From Pirellulaceae bacterium (GTDB lineage Bacteria; Planctomycetota; Planctomycetia; Pirellulales; Pirellulaceae), in the NCBI GenBank assembly GCA_028280445.1, contig JANQLU010000085.1:1-64000 (forward strand): a stretch of 64,000 nt of DNA, in the 5' to 3' direction. A model generated the notes under the pieces. That model saw only the letters and a list, made by a program, of their open reading frames with translations. It searched no databases and was not told the origin of the DNA. Shown one piece after another: positions 1-8,694 of this stretch. Position 1 is the first letter of the stretch. Every line of letters begins with the position of its first letter. The position numbers and the translations under genes are program-made.

Positions 1-139
1 CTCCCGCCGAGCCAGATCCTGTGAGCGGCAAGGCGCTACCCGCCGGTTCGTTTGCGCTTCGTACCGGCGGCTAGCCCCTTCCCGCTCCCAAAATCAGGCA
101 AAGCGTGGTGTATTGGCTCGGCAGGAGCCTCGCCCTCCC
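1..139. repeat. Composite repeat: family C, A, C
   Basis: A family A palindrome lies at about 20-88: GTGAGCGGCAAGGCGCTA, then a short loop, then the mirrored TAGCCCCTTCCCGCTC with several mismatches. Family C units (GGCTCGGCAGGAGCCTCGCC or its reverse complement) flank it at 1-14 and 115-139. The unit ends 11 bases beyond the stop codon of the minus-strand outer-membrane gene, the same 3'-end position seen for most other copies. Confidence 0.85.
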
Positions 140-150
140 GAAGCCTTGCA

Positions 151-1593
151 TTAAAACGCAATTCCGGCACGGATCATAAACGAATCCTCGATTTTGAATC
201 GCTCAAGCGGCGACCCGCTGCCTCGCAAATAGATTAATTCACGGTCAAACACATAACCGAATTCGGCAAACCCCGTTACATTTCGCCGACCCAACCATTC
301 CAGGCCAACAAAAACTCTCAAATCATTGATGTCCAACCTTGAGCCGATGTTTGGCAAAACTCCGCCCATGCCATCCAGCGCCATTCGACGAACGGTCCAA
401 CTGCCGCCCCCATATTCTCCCCCGATGTATGCCCAAACTTCGACGTTCCCCCAATTGGGAATCCGACGCGCGATTCGCGGGCGTGGAAAATACAGATCGA
501 ATTTCGTGTTGTTGTCGGGAGTAAAAAACAGACCAAATGCAGGTAACAGTTTGACGTTGACGCGATCGAGATATTCGACCCCGAACTTGAGTGTTGTCAC
601 ATTTGAAAAACGCCACCATCCCAAACCAACACCGGTCAACCGCAGACTGTCAGTCGTCGTGTGACTAAAATCGGTGTACACGCCGACGGTAAAATTGAAT
701 TCGACGCCGATCCGACGATCCACCGGCGTCAAATAATCAAACGCCAAATAGGCGCTATAGGCGCGCGACGGTAAATCAGCGCCTGTGCCAAAAAAATTGG
801 GGCCATGCCAAAAATGGTAAACGAATCCCGGCGAGAACCGCAGCGGCAATCCGCTCCAGATAAAATTGGGAATGTTCACTGTCGTTGCAATCTCAACATC
901 CTGGATTTGCAACTCGTTGATGTTGTCGCCAAACGGACCGCCGGCACCTGCGGCACTGGGATCACCGAATATGTGAGTGTATCGCAAACGTGGACGTTCA
1001 AATAACCGGTACCATTTCACTTGCTGGAGTCTCGCCCAAGCTTGATTGGGCCAGGTTGTCGCAGACGAATTTCCAAACGAATTGTTCGGTTGATAGTAAT
1101 TTGGCAGTGTCGGGTTAACACCAGCGCCGGATCCGACAATCGGCTGATTGTTGGGGGCTGGATAAATGTAAGGTGGTGCTTGTTGGAACGGTCCACCGAG
1201 TGTCACTCCATTTTGCAATGGCGGCGCAACAATCGTACTGCTGGGAATTTGGTTGGTCGTCTGAAACGGATCGGTCACTCCTGGGGCGATTGGGGCTCCA
1301 ATTCGAATTTGAGGCTGGCCCAACAGCCGCGGTTGCCCATAAATCACTGGACCGTTGGGATTGTAAATCGTGCCTGGTACACCGGTGTTGGGTAAACCTG
1401 TTGCCGGCAACGATGGAGTCGTCGATGCCGCTGGCGGAGGCCCCTGAACAACCTGTCCTTGAACTTGGTTGGTCGGTAAACGAACACGTTGCCCGTCCAC
1501 CATGTCGCCAGCTGCCAAAAAGACAAAACAAAAAATGATAACATGTACCATTTTTTGTGGTTTGTTTACGAATTGCTTCAAGTGAGAAACCAT
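151..1593 (-). CDS. Predicted outer-membrane beta-barrel protein
   Basis: A 480-residue exported protein. An N-terminal hydrophobic signal segment (about residues 14-34, VIIFCFVFLAAG) is followed by a Pro/Gln/Asn-rich low-complexity stretch to about residue 185. The rest is rich in alternating aromatic and polar residues. The protein ends in AGIAF, a C-terminal phenylalanine typical of the outer-membrane assembly signal. It resembles the planctomycete outer-membrane proteins often placed in DUF6268, but that name is from memory. Residue 15 is a second possible Met start; the signal peptide is kept either way. No operon partner is evident; the next gene upstream is also on the minus strand, over 100 bases away. 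Confidence 0.75.
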   Translation of the reverse strand: MVSHLKQFVNKPQKMVHVIIFCFVFLAAGDMVDGQRVRLPTNQVQGQVVQGPPPAASTTPSLPATGLPNTGVPGTIYNPNGPVIYGQPRLLGQPQIRIGAPIAPGVTDPFQTTNQIPSSTIVAPPLQNGVTLGGPFQQAPPYIYPAPNNQPIVGSGAGVNPTLPNYYQPNNSFGNSSATTWPNQAWARLQQVKWYRLFERPRLRYTHIFGDPSAAGAGGPFGDNINELQIQDVEIATTVNIPNFIWSGLPLRFSPGFVYHFWHGPNFFGTGADLPSRAYSAYLAFDYLTPVDRRIGVEFNFTVGVYTDFSHTTTDSLRLTGVGLGWWRFSNVTTLKFGVEYLDRVNVKLLPAFGLFFTPDNNTKFDLYFPRPRIARRIPNWGNVEVWAYIGGEYGGGSWTVRRMALDGMGGVLPNIGSRLDINDLRVFVGLEWLGRRNVTGFAEFGYVFDRELIYLRGSGSPLERFKIEDSFMIRAGIAF

Positions 1594-1705
1594 GGTCTGC
1601 CGATAATCGCGTCGCTCATTTTCGAACGGGTTAATTATCAGTCTGCCATGGTTGGGTCAAGCCGAATGAACTCTGTGATCGGCAACATGATTTCGCTAGC
1701 AACGA

Positions 1706-2200
1706 TTATTTGCTTCCCAGCGGCTTAAATGATGCGAAATCTTCGGCCGACATTTTTTCCATGGTTTTGTTTGCCAGCAAGACCCAGCCACCATTGAGCG
1801 GTGCACGTTGATCATACGCCAGCAAGCCCCACTGATCAGTTTCACTGAGCTTGTTGATTTTGCCATTCCAGATCACCGTATAGCCTTCTCGTTTCGCTTC
1901 ATCAATGGGCGAGGTCTCAACGTTTGCCAACCTCGCTCCTTCTTTGAGTTGATTCCAATTCGCAGGGCCCTGACCATTTTTCTTTTCATAGGCCTGATAA
2001 GCTTTGTAAATGTTGTTCAATTTCCGATAGACCATCGGATCAACTTTGCCCCGTTGCTGCAAATCATTCAAATCTTGTTTGAGTTTGCTCGACGATTTCT
2101 TGACCGTCTTTCTGGCTTTTTTCAATTCGCCACAACCGGTCACGAAAAAGGAACTCACAAGTATGACGACTAACAATTGAAAACACGTTTTCACTGACAT
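1706..2200 (-). CDS. Small lipoprotein of unknown function
   Basis: A 164-residue protein with a lipoprotein signal peptide. A hydrophobic stretch (LLVVILVSSFF) leads to the lipobox VTGC with the lipidated Cys at residue 23. A basic coiled-coil-like segment follows (residues 26-55, KKARKTVKKSSSKLKQ), then a soluble domain containing the YxAYEKKNGxGPxxWxxL pattern common in planctomycete secreted proteins that also carry major-pilin-like segments. The start was placed at ATG 2200 because GGAGAAACA precedes it; a 13-codon longer frame has no such site. The function is unknown and membrane anchoring is inferred. Confidence 0.7.
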   Translation of the reverse strand: MSVKTCFQLLVVILVSSFFVTGCGELKKARKTVKKSSSKLKQDLNDLQQRGKVDPMVYRKLNNIYKAYQAYEKKNGQGPANWNQLKEGARLANVETSPIDEAKREGYTVIWNGKINKLSETDQWGLLAYDQRAPLNGGWVLLANKTMEKMSAEDFASFKPLGSK

Positions 2201-2372
2201 TTGTTTCTCCACAGCTCTTTTTAAAAGGAGGGGCCGCAAGTGGACAATTTTCAGATCAATTCATATTAATCTGTTAAAGCGATGCCGATTGGCAAATTCA
2301 TTGTCCATCAACAAACGTTGTACTGCAACTCGGCCAGCGATATTGGTTTTCCAATCGTAACCGTTGAAATTT

Positions 2373-4400
2373 CTAGGCAGCTCGTGAACGGATGCTGGTC
2401 GTTTCCGACTCCCTGGAATGCTGATAACCAAACGCATCGGAGATAATGGGACTGATGTTTTCTTCGGCAACGACTTTGAGCGCCTGACGATCAATCCAGT
2501 ACCAATTGTGGCCGGCAACCTCGATCGGATGGTTGGAACACTCGGGGCCCTGCGATTCGCGAATTGAATCTGGAAACGTAATTTCCGTTCCGACGAAATC
2601 GTCGATACGAAAGATATTCATCCACCGATCAACACGACTGCGCAGATTGGACCAGAATGGCTGGTCGAGCGGCGGGTAAACATGTGGAAAATAATATTGG
2701 TACAAATGGCCAATCGGTGAACCCATTGTTATCAAATTGATTTCTTTGAATTTCGATGGCAGCCAACTCATCTCGTCACTGTTCAAAATTTCCGATGCGA
2801 TCACCGTTCCCTGACTGTGCGAGATAATGTTCAAAACTGGCCGGTTGTCAAAACGCTCCCCGAAATGCTCTAAAACTTTGCGCATGCGACTGCCGATGAC
2901 AATTCGCCGTGTGAATTCAACCTCTTGTGATTCCACAATCAGCCGCCCGAGAAATTCATCGTCATCTTCTAATATTTTTTGATCGCCAGCGGCCACGGGT
3001 CGCAAATAGAAATGGTTGACAACGTCCAAGACAATATCCAATCCGGATCGCAAATACTGCAACGAAAAAACGAGCAAACCAGTCAGCGGCACTAAAACCG
3101 CGATAGCATATTTGTTCGCTTCGACCAAAAATTCTCCCACGGCGTATTTCTGATAGGAAGTCCCGTCTAATTGCAGATAAGCCATCCACAATGACATCCC
3201 GATGCCGGCAATCGCCGCCAAGCCAACACAGGTTTGTACCAACGGATTCAAAATCAAACGCGGTGACCGACGCCCGCGTTGATAGTTTTCAACCCGATTT
3301 CGTGTCCGCCAGACACCATACCAGACCAACACGACAACCATCATCACGGCCAACGTCACCGACATCACACATTGAATTGCTAACATCGGGACCGCTTCAT
3401 GAAACAACCAATCGTATCGCTTCACATCAACGACTTGTTTGAGCGCTTCGCCGGCAGAAACCCAAAACATCGGAATCACCAGGCTCCACATTCCGATCAA
3501 CAGCATCGGTATCAGAAAACCGACATGTAATCCTTGACGATGTGTTTTGGGATGCAAAATGGCCAAGCCCCAACAAACGGCCATGGCAACCATCATGAAA
3601 GTCAGCCAAATATGCTGAAATTCCAGCAGGACAAAAAAGATACGACAATACCAAAACAGACCGCAACCCATTTCACTATGGTGATCGTGATCGTGTAAAT
3701 GGTCGAAGTCCGGCGCAAAGAGTGTTTTGATTCCGACAAGCAGCCCCAGAAAAAAAGCACCGACAAAAATCCAAAACCAAATTCTTTCGACAACACGACT
3801 GCGCGCCACTCGCCACAACAACCCCGCCAACAACATCAACGCTATTGACGTAATCGTCACCAAAGAATCTGCCCAAATACCACTTAAATATGAATCCGGC
3901 CACAATGTTTGTGTTCCCACCAACAGCACCGTCAGAACAGCCAACAAAATGTTGACCGCCAACAGCGGACCGTGCAGCAACCGCGAACAGTGCAAAGCCA
4001 ACAGCCTCAACCCCTTGGCTGCCAAACCTGGTTGATCTGCTGCAACGTATGCGACATAGCGCAATCCAAACACGATTTGCATCAATCCAACCAAGATCCC
4101 CCAAATGCCGCGGCGAACCTGGGATAGATCACCCCAAAAAATTTCTGCAGCCATTGCCGTACGGCCGTTGGACTCGAAATGCCGAACATGCGTATCAAAC
4201 GTCTTCACAAACCGATCCACATGCTGTTCCGACTGAGGAACGTGCTCGCGCAACCAAATCCGCTCGCGATGTTCCAGTATCGGCTCGCGATCAGTCACCA
4301 GCGACCGCGCAAAATGGTCGATCGTGTCACCCTGAACCGGGTCACCGACTCCATGCACGATCAACAAGACTTCTTCTGGATTTTTCGACGGCTGACCCAT
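2373..4400 (-). CDS. Membrane-embedded alpha/beta-hydrolase (lipase-like)
   Basis: A 675-residue protein whose hydrolase fold appears to be split. The N-terminus carries an HGxG oxyanion-hole motif (IVHGVGDP, His17). Then come about nine hydrophobic segments (roughly residues 95-440), one loop of which is His-rich (HLHDHDHHSEMG, near 235). The C-terminus has the nucleophile motif SHSQG (Ser529), a candidate acid at D600/D601 and a candidate base at H631 (GHNWYW). The first Gly of the classical GxSxG is Ser here. The family is not named with certainty; a lipase or esterase acting on membrane lipid is an inference. It starts at ATG 4400. About 280 bases containing a family A repeat separate it from the next gene upstream. 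Confidence 0.7.
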   Translation of the reverse strand: MGQPSKNPEEVLLIVHGVGDPVQGDTIDHFARSLVTDREPILEHRERIWLREHVPQSEQHVDRFVKTFDTHVRHFESNGRTAMAAEIFWGDLSQVRRGIWGILVGLMQIVFGLRYVAYVAADQPGLAAKGLRLLALHCSRLLHGPLLAVNILLAVLTVLLVGTQTLWPDSYLSGIWADSLVTITSIALMLLAGLLWRVARSRVVERIWFWIFVGAFFLGLLVGIKTLFAPDFDHLHDHDHHSEMGCGLFWYCRIFFVLLEFQHIWLTFMMVAMAVCWGLAILHPKTHRQGLHVGFLIPMLLIGMWSLVIPMFWVSAGEALKQVVDVKRYDWLFHEAVPMLAIQCVMSVTLAVMMVVVLVWYGVWRTRNRVENYQRGRRSPRLILNPLVQTCVGLAAIAGIGMSLWMAYLQLDGTSYQKYAVGEFLVEANKYAIAVLVPLTGLLVFSLQYLRSGLDIVLDVVNHFYLRPVAAGDQKILEDDDEFLGRLIVESQEVEFTRRIVIGSRMRKVLEHFGERFDNRPVLNIISHSQGTVIASEILNSDEMSWLPSKFKEINLITMGSPIGHLYQYYFPHVYPPLDQPFWSNLRSRVDRWMNIFRIDDFVGTEITFPDSIRESQGPECSNHPIEVAGHNWYWIDRQALKVVAEENISPIISDAFGYQHSRESETTSIRSRAA

Positions 4401-4547
4401 GAATGTCTGATGTTTGACGACGTTTTCAGGTGTGATTTGCCAGCACCCTTAGAAACAAAATTGCGGGGTACTATATCGAAAATGCTCAAAGCATGCATCA
4501 CGAAAAACACCGGGAATTTCGGCTATTTCAATACTTTTTTTGATCTT

Positions 4548-4649
4548 GTGAGCGGCAAGGCGCTAGCCGCCGGTACCGAAACACCGACGAACCGAAGCAC
4601 TGACGAACCGAAGCACTGACGAACCGGCGGCTAGCGCCTTGCCGCTCAC
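4548..4649. repeat. Family A palindrome with expanded loop
   Basis: Long inverted repeat: GTGAGCGGCAAGGCGCTAGC... pairs with the mirrored GCTAGCGCCTTGCCGCTCAC. The loop contains a 16-base unit (gaaccgaagcactgac) repeated twice and part of a third, which other copies lack. It lies 31 bases past the stop of the minus-strand STN-like gene. Confidence 0.9.
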
Positions 4650-4680
4650 AGAAGTGCCCAAAATCAATCAATCGAGTGCG

Positions 4681-5475
4681 TTACTTACTTTTTTTCTGCA
4701 AGTCGAGTTTGAGGAGCTCGATGATTTTTTCAACTTCGTGGTGCATATCACCGTGGTGCCTGATCATGATCCAACCGTTCACATCGACGATTGAACCGGA
4801 ACCGCCATATTTACTCCACGATTTACGACCGGTCATCTGCATGATCACGTGCGCCAAATTTTCGCTTGGAGACAATCGTTGTTTGTGCAACAAATACTGA
4901 CCGCTTCGATTTTCGTCGTTTTTGGCCTTTTGATCTTTATCGGTTTTGGTATTGTCGACGACTACCAGCCCCGATCGAGCGATACTCTTTCGTTCGCTCG
5001 AATTCTGCGGCTTGCCGTTGAAATAAACGGTTTCGATAGTCTTCGCATCAATTAACTTGACCAATTCGCGGCAGTCATAGCTTTTGACGCGCATGATCTG
5101 ACTGCTCTCGTCTTTTGTCATGATTTGTAAAAACCCATCTTTGACGAGGTAGGTACAGTCATATTGGTCCAGGAACAATGTCAACGCGCTTTTCAGCGAC
5201 ACACCTGCAATATTAATAGTAACCAGATCAGCATCGTCCAGCCCCGCATCCTTGGCCGACTGGTGCACAGAAATGTTTACTTTGTGGTCATCTCGAATCT
5301 CATTTATAACCGTCAAAAACTCAGTTTCTTCGAATTCGAGTTGGGTCTTTTCCGACAGCCGCTTTTCAACTGCCCGATCTTGAATAATCGTCTGACAATG
5401 GCTGTATGTTGAAAAGGCTGTCAAAAACAGCAACAGAACGGTCGTCTTGGCAACGAGATTTTGAATGCAAAACAT
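4681..5475 (-). CDS. Exported protein with STN/secretin-like domain
   Basis: About 264 residues, with an N-terminal signal peptide (TTVLLLFLTAFSTYSHC). Residues 45-115 fit the short STN/secretin N-domain pattern (FEETEFLTVINEIRDDHKVNI... VSLKSALTLFLDQYDCTYLVKDGFLQI). The remainder contains a second similar segment (residues 115-260), which fits a periplasmic N-domain repeat protein. There is no secretin or TonB-receptor barrel, so a role in outer-membrane secretion or signalling is only a suggestion. GTG 5478 immediately precedes ATG 5475; AAGGA lies upstream of both. The gene is divergent from the reductase at 5641. Confidence 0.65.
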   Translation of the reverse strand: MFCIQNLVAKTTVLLLFLTAFSTYSHCQTIIQDRAVEKRLSEKTQLEFEETEFLTVINEIRDDHKVNISVHQSAKDAGLDDADLVTINIAGVSLKSALTLFLDQYDCTYLVKDGFLQIMTKDESSQIMRVKSYDCRELVKLIDAKTIETVYFNGKPQNSSERKSIARSGLVVVDNTKTDKDQKAKNDENRSGQYLLHKQRLSPSENLAHVIMQMTGRKSWSKYGGSGSIVDVNGWIMIRHHGDMHHEVEKIIELLKLDLQKKSK

Positions 5476-5515
5476 CACTGAATTTCCTTTCGTAATCGGT
5501 GCAAATTATTTTTTT

Positions 5516-5543
5516 GGTTCGGTTGAATAAAGTATACCGAACC
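5516..5543. promoter_or_regulatory. Inverted repeat in divergent promoter region
   Basis: Perfect 8-base arms GGTTCGGT and ACCGAACC, separated by 12 bases, lie in the 160-base gap between two divergent genes. Neither strand has a T-tract after the stem, so a terminator is unlikely. An operator for either gene is possible but unproven. Confidence 0.35.
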
Positions 5544-5640
5544 GCATCATCCTGAGATTATTTTGATAAAATCGAACCTCAAACCTGTGCTATTTTTTGT
5601 TTGGCAATAATTTTAAGAACCGATAGATACAACAAGCTAA

Positions 5641-6198
5641 ATGAATCCAAAAATTTCGGTCTACATTGCAACGAGCCTGGACGGATTTATTGCCCGTAAA
5701 AATGGTGATATTGACTGGCTGGATGCCGCGGTGACGATTCCCGCGGGTGAGGATTGTGGCTACTACTCGTTTTTCAAAGACGTCGATGCCATGGTGATGG
5801 GCCGCCACACTTATGAAAAAGTTCTCTCGTTTGGCAAAGACAAATGGCATTATGGTGATACACCCGTCATTGTCATGAGCAGCCAACCGATCACATTCGT
5901 GCCCGAATGGCCTGGCAATTTACACCATTCGTCGGAAACTCCACTTGCCTTGTGTGAGCGCTTGAACGGTGAAGGCATCAAACATGTTTATGTCGATGGT
6001 GGCATAACCATTGGGCGGTTTTTGTCCGAGGGGCTTGTCGACGAAATGACAATCTCCCTGATTCCAATTATTCTGGGCGACGGAATCCCGCTTTTTGACC
6101 GTTTGGAAGCAGATATTCCATTGAAATGCCTTCGAACCACAATTTTCGAATGCGGGCTTGTCCAGATTAAATATCAAATTGTCAAAGCCGTAATTTGA
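5641..6198 (+). CDS. Dihydrofolate reductase / RibD C-terminal family protein
   Basis: A 185-residue protein of the RibD C-terminal/DHFR-like fold. The N-terminal ISVYIATSLDGFIARKNGDIDWLD is the usual family opening. VMGRHTYEKVLSFG and the C-terminal VYVDGGITIGRFLSEGLVDEMTISLIPIILGDGIPLF form the NADPH-binding half. Its length is typical for the stand-alone YyaP/YwjB-type members. Family members reduce pterin or pyrimidine substrates with NADPH; the substrate here is unknown. It is not the folate-pathway DHFR by sequence. A family F repeat follows the stop codon. Confidence 0.85.
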   Translation: MNPKISVYIATSLDGFIARKNGDIDWLDAAVTIPAGEDCGYYSFFKDVDAMVMGRHTYEKVLSFGKDKWHYGDTPVIVMSSQPITFVPEWPGNLHHSSETPLALCERLNGEGIKHVYVDGGITIGRFLSEGLVDEMTISLIPIILGDGIPLFDRLEADIPLKCLRTTIFECGLVQIKYQIVKAVI

Positions 6199-6222
6199 TC
6201 TCGCTGCTTGACGAAAAACGCG

Positions 6223-6370
6223 AATCTCACGCAGAGTCGCAGAGACGCAGAGGCAATTGTGAATCGGGTCGGGCAGGTTATAAAAAATCTTCGATTACTG
6301 ATACCAATCTTGTTTTGATTGATGTCTTCCACTCTCAACTCTGCGCCTCTGCGTCTCCGCGTGAGACTTC
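6223..6370. repeat. Family F inverted repeat (GCAGAGACGCAGAG type)
   Basis: The left arm at 6223-6254 (CTCACGCAGAGTCGCAGAGA...) pairs with the right arm at 6340-6370 (...CTCTGCGTCTCCGCGTGAGA), with about 85 bases between. It starts 25 bases past the reductase stop. The remaining 356 bases to the next gene hold no gene I can support; they presumably contain the promoter of the PEP-CTERM gene. A second copy is at 54613. Confidence 0.85.
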
Positions 6371-6726
6371 ATTCACCACACAAAAACCAACCGAATTTTC
6401 TTACGCCAATTGCTCCCCATCGTGCTGATCACCATAGCCACCAACTCAATGAAAAACTCCCTGAAACATAGGCTCTTAACGCGCGGTTAACACATCGATG
6501 GGGAACCGAGAGGGGACAAAAAAGGGCCGATTTGCACCAATTTTGGGATCTCACAAGAAAACTGGCAGATTCAGGAAATGGGTAGATGTTTTTTCATGAA
6601 TCGTTGTGTTAGTCTAGTAGAGCTTCGGACCTGTTTCACACTCGACGACCGAGAGAAATGAACAGACAAATGCGGAAGTAATTCACTGAGATTGACTCCC
6701 TTGATCATTAATCGATTGGAATTGAA

Positions 6727-7494
6727 ATGACTTCGAAACTTTGTCGAGTCGCCACGCTAGTCATTCTATTGGGCATGATGTCCACTGCAAAAGCAGACAT
6801 CATCATGTTGGAGGATTTTGAAGACACTAACGTCAATTACACGGGGATCATTCATTTCCACGATGGCGCCCCAAATGATGACTACATTGACATTGTTCCG
6901 TTAAATGGTGGAACGAGCCCCGACGACGGCGCATATAATGGATTCGGGGGCAATAATTTCTTCGGCGTCGAGGATATGAATGCAACGGGTGGACCGGGAA
7001 ATGGGCCAGGTCTTATGACCCAGTTCATGGTGTTCAACATCAACATTGCGAATTTTACTGATCTGACTTTCAGCGGTTTGTTTGCAGCTGGATCAAACGA
7101 CGACAACAGTGGAGACTTTGCTCGCTATGATGACCCTGATGGCCTACGAATTACAGCACAAATTGATGGTGGAACAGTACAGAACCTCCTGGCATTCGAA
7201 GCAGACAATGCTGCCGCCATTGGATTTAACGATGTAATTCGCGTGGATTCAGACTTCGATGGTACGGGCGACGGTTTCGCTCCGACATCAACGTTCACAG
7301 CATTCAACAACATCGCAATCACAGGAACGGGCAATACATTGACTTTGGTCTTAGAGATTTCATTTGACCAGGACAACGAAGATTTTGCGTTTGACAACCT
7401 GACGGTCGAAGGTATCAACGTTATTCCTGAGCCTGCTTCCGCGGCATTGTTGATTGGCGTGTTTGGAGTTGCATTGCTGCGACGTCGCAAATAG
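6727..7494 (+). CDS. PEP-CTERM sorting-signal protein
   Basis: A 255-residue secreted protein with an N-terminal signal peptide (VATLVILLGMMSTAKA). The body is acidic and rich in Asp, Asn and Gly (residues 25-230), of the beta-sandwich kind that often binds carbohydrate. It ends in a complete PEP-CTERM signal: VIPEPASAALL, a hydrophobic helix and a basic tail LLRRRK. In organisms with EpsH/exosortase this signal is processed at the membrane during export to the surface or matrix. No exosortase is encoded in this window. A rho-independent terminator directly follows. The function is unknown beyond export. Confidence 0.85.
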   Translation: MTSKLCRVATLVILLGMMSTAKADIIMLEDFEDTNVNYTGIIHFHDGAPNDDYIDIVPLNGGTSPDDGAYNGFGGNNFFGVEDMNATGGPGNGPGLMTQFMVFNINIANFTDLTFSGLFAAGSNDDNSGDFARYDDPDGLRITAQIDGGTVQNLLAFEADNAAAIGFNDVIRVDSDFDGTGDGFAPTSTFTAFNNIAITGTGNTLTLVLEISFDQDNEDFAFDNLTVEGINVIPEPASAALLIGVFGVALLRRRK

Positions 7495-7523
7495 TGGCCC
7501 ACGCAAAAAATCTAAATCTCACG

Positions 7524-7555
7524 AAGCTGCGAGTTGATGATTCGCAGCTTTTTTT
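7524..7555 (+). terminator. Rho-independent terminator of PEP-CTERM gene
   Basis: A nine-base-pair stem (AAGCTGCGA / TCGCAGCTT) with a short loop is followed by a run of seven T on the plus strand, 30 bases after the PEP-CTERM stop codon. Confidence 0.85.
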
Positions 7556-7583
7556 GTGAAGACATATATTTTGTAAAACATAC

Positions 7584-7645
7584 AAACACGAAGCGCGAGC
7601 GAGTGGTTTGATTGAACAAAAACCACTCGCTCGTGCGTCGTGTTC
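7584..7645. repeat. Family D inverted repeat
   Basis: Arms CGAAGCGCGAGCGAGTGGTT and AACCACTCGCTCGTGCGTCG pair around a short A-rich loop. It lies between the convergent PEP-CTERM and GNAT genes. Confidence 0.8.
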
Positions 7646-7688
7646 GTATATGTTGCAAATTCCGCCTCACAAGGACTGAAACTGCACC

Positions 7689-8204
7689 TCAATCAATCCC
7701 ACCATCACTCGTCGAAACCTCGATTGCATCGGCGGCTGGATCCCACGTCATTTCAAAATGGGTCGTTGTCTCGTTGGTTTGTCGAAATCCGTTTCGTAAA
7801 TACAACCGCCTGGCCCGATTCGCTTTTTCGACATGTAGACGAACCTTCTTTTTGTGCATTTTTGCCTCTTGTTGAATCGCCGCAATCAACGTCTGACCGA
7901 TGCCCTGACCGCGAAACTCTGGCAGAATTGAAATATCGATCAAATGGATTTCATCGCCACTGCGATTCAAATACAAACGTCCGATTCGCTGGTTCCCCAG
8001 CTGGATGACGCCATAATCGGCGTTTGGAAAATGTGTCTGATAGTGCTGATGCTGTGCACGATACTGACTCAGAACTAGTTCCTCGCGTTGAGCCAGCGGC
8101 AAATATTCAGCGCTCATGATGTCCAACCGCGTACTTTGAAACACATTGATCAGAAAATCGAGATCGCGGTCGGTCACAGGGCGGATTTGAAGTTGTTTGC
8201 CCAT
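7689..8204 (-). CDS. GNAT family N-acetyltransferase
   Basis: A 171-residue single-domain GNAT protein. The acetyl-CoA-binding motif A is clear at the middle (IDISILPEFRGQGIGQTLI, with RGQGIG as the pyrophosphate loop), and motif B follows (VEKANRARRLYLRNGFRQ). The start was set at ATG 8204, which is preceded by GGGGGAG at good spacing; the longer frame begins with TTG inside that ribosome-binding site. The substrate is unknown. It stands alone between convergent and co-directional neighbours. Confidence 0.85.
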   Translation of the reverse strand: MGKQLQIRPVTDRDLDFLINVFQSTRLDIMSAEYLPLAQREELVLSQYRAQHQHYQTHFPNADYGVIQLGNQRIGRLYLNRSGDEIHLIDISILPEFRGQGIGQTLIAAIQQEAKMHKKKVRLHVEKANRARRLYLRNGFRQTNETTTHFEMTWDPAADAIEVSTSDGGID

Positions 8205-8277
8205 ATCATTCTCCCCCAAGAATCGAATGACAACTCATATCAAATTGAGAATTTTTAAAATGAATTCCTGAAAGCCG

Positions 8278-8616
8278 CTAACAAAATGCCGCTTCGAGAA
8301 TGACTTGGGGCTGGTCATCCGCTTTTACAGGATTGGTGATAGGACTCAAAAAAAGTACAAGCCAGTCAGTATCTCCGTCACGAATAGTACAAAGTTGTCC
8401 TTGGTTCAAACGAAATTGATCAACATGTTCAAAAAATACGGAAAACTGATCGCGATACCCTTCCGTGCTTTGCCGTCCCAATGACACACTGGCCAGCTTG
8501 ACATCGAACCACTGGTCGGGCTGAGCTAATGTCGACACATGAAACGTCTGCCCAATCCTCGTTTCGAAATCAGCCGGCCGACAATGGGCCGATGCACCTA
8601 AAAGTTCTTCGTCCAT
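8278..8616 (-). CDS. DUF6916-like small protein
   Basis: About 112 residues, cytoplasmic by sequence. The pattern FETRIGQTFHV at the start, QFSVFFEHVDQFRLNQGQLCTIRDGD in the middle and WLVLFLSPI near the end matches my memory of DUF6916, a short beta-rich family often encoded next to tail-collar (microcystin-dependent-type) proteins. It is downstream of, and co-directional with, such a collar gene; 78 bases separate collar stop and ATG 8616. TTG 8628 is an alternative start. No enzymatic motif is seen. Confidence 0.6.
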   Translation of the reverse strand: MDEELLGASAHCRPADFETRIGQTFHVSTLAQPDQWFDVKLASVSLGRQSTEGYRDQFSVFFEHVDQFRLNQGQLCTIRDGDTDWLVLFLSPITNPVKADDQPQVILEAAFC

Positions 8617-8694
8617 CAATTCATCCAAAACGCAACCGGCACGTGTTTGTCTACAACATTCATCGAAACAAATCCTCGCGCCAGTTGAAAATAA

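Noticed and set aside
6195..6428. 77-codon frame after the reductase
   Set aside because: It is formed by family F repeat arms.
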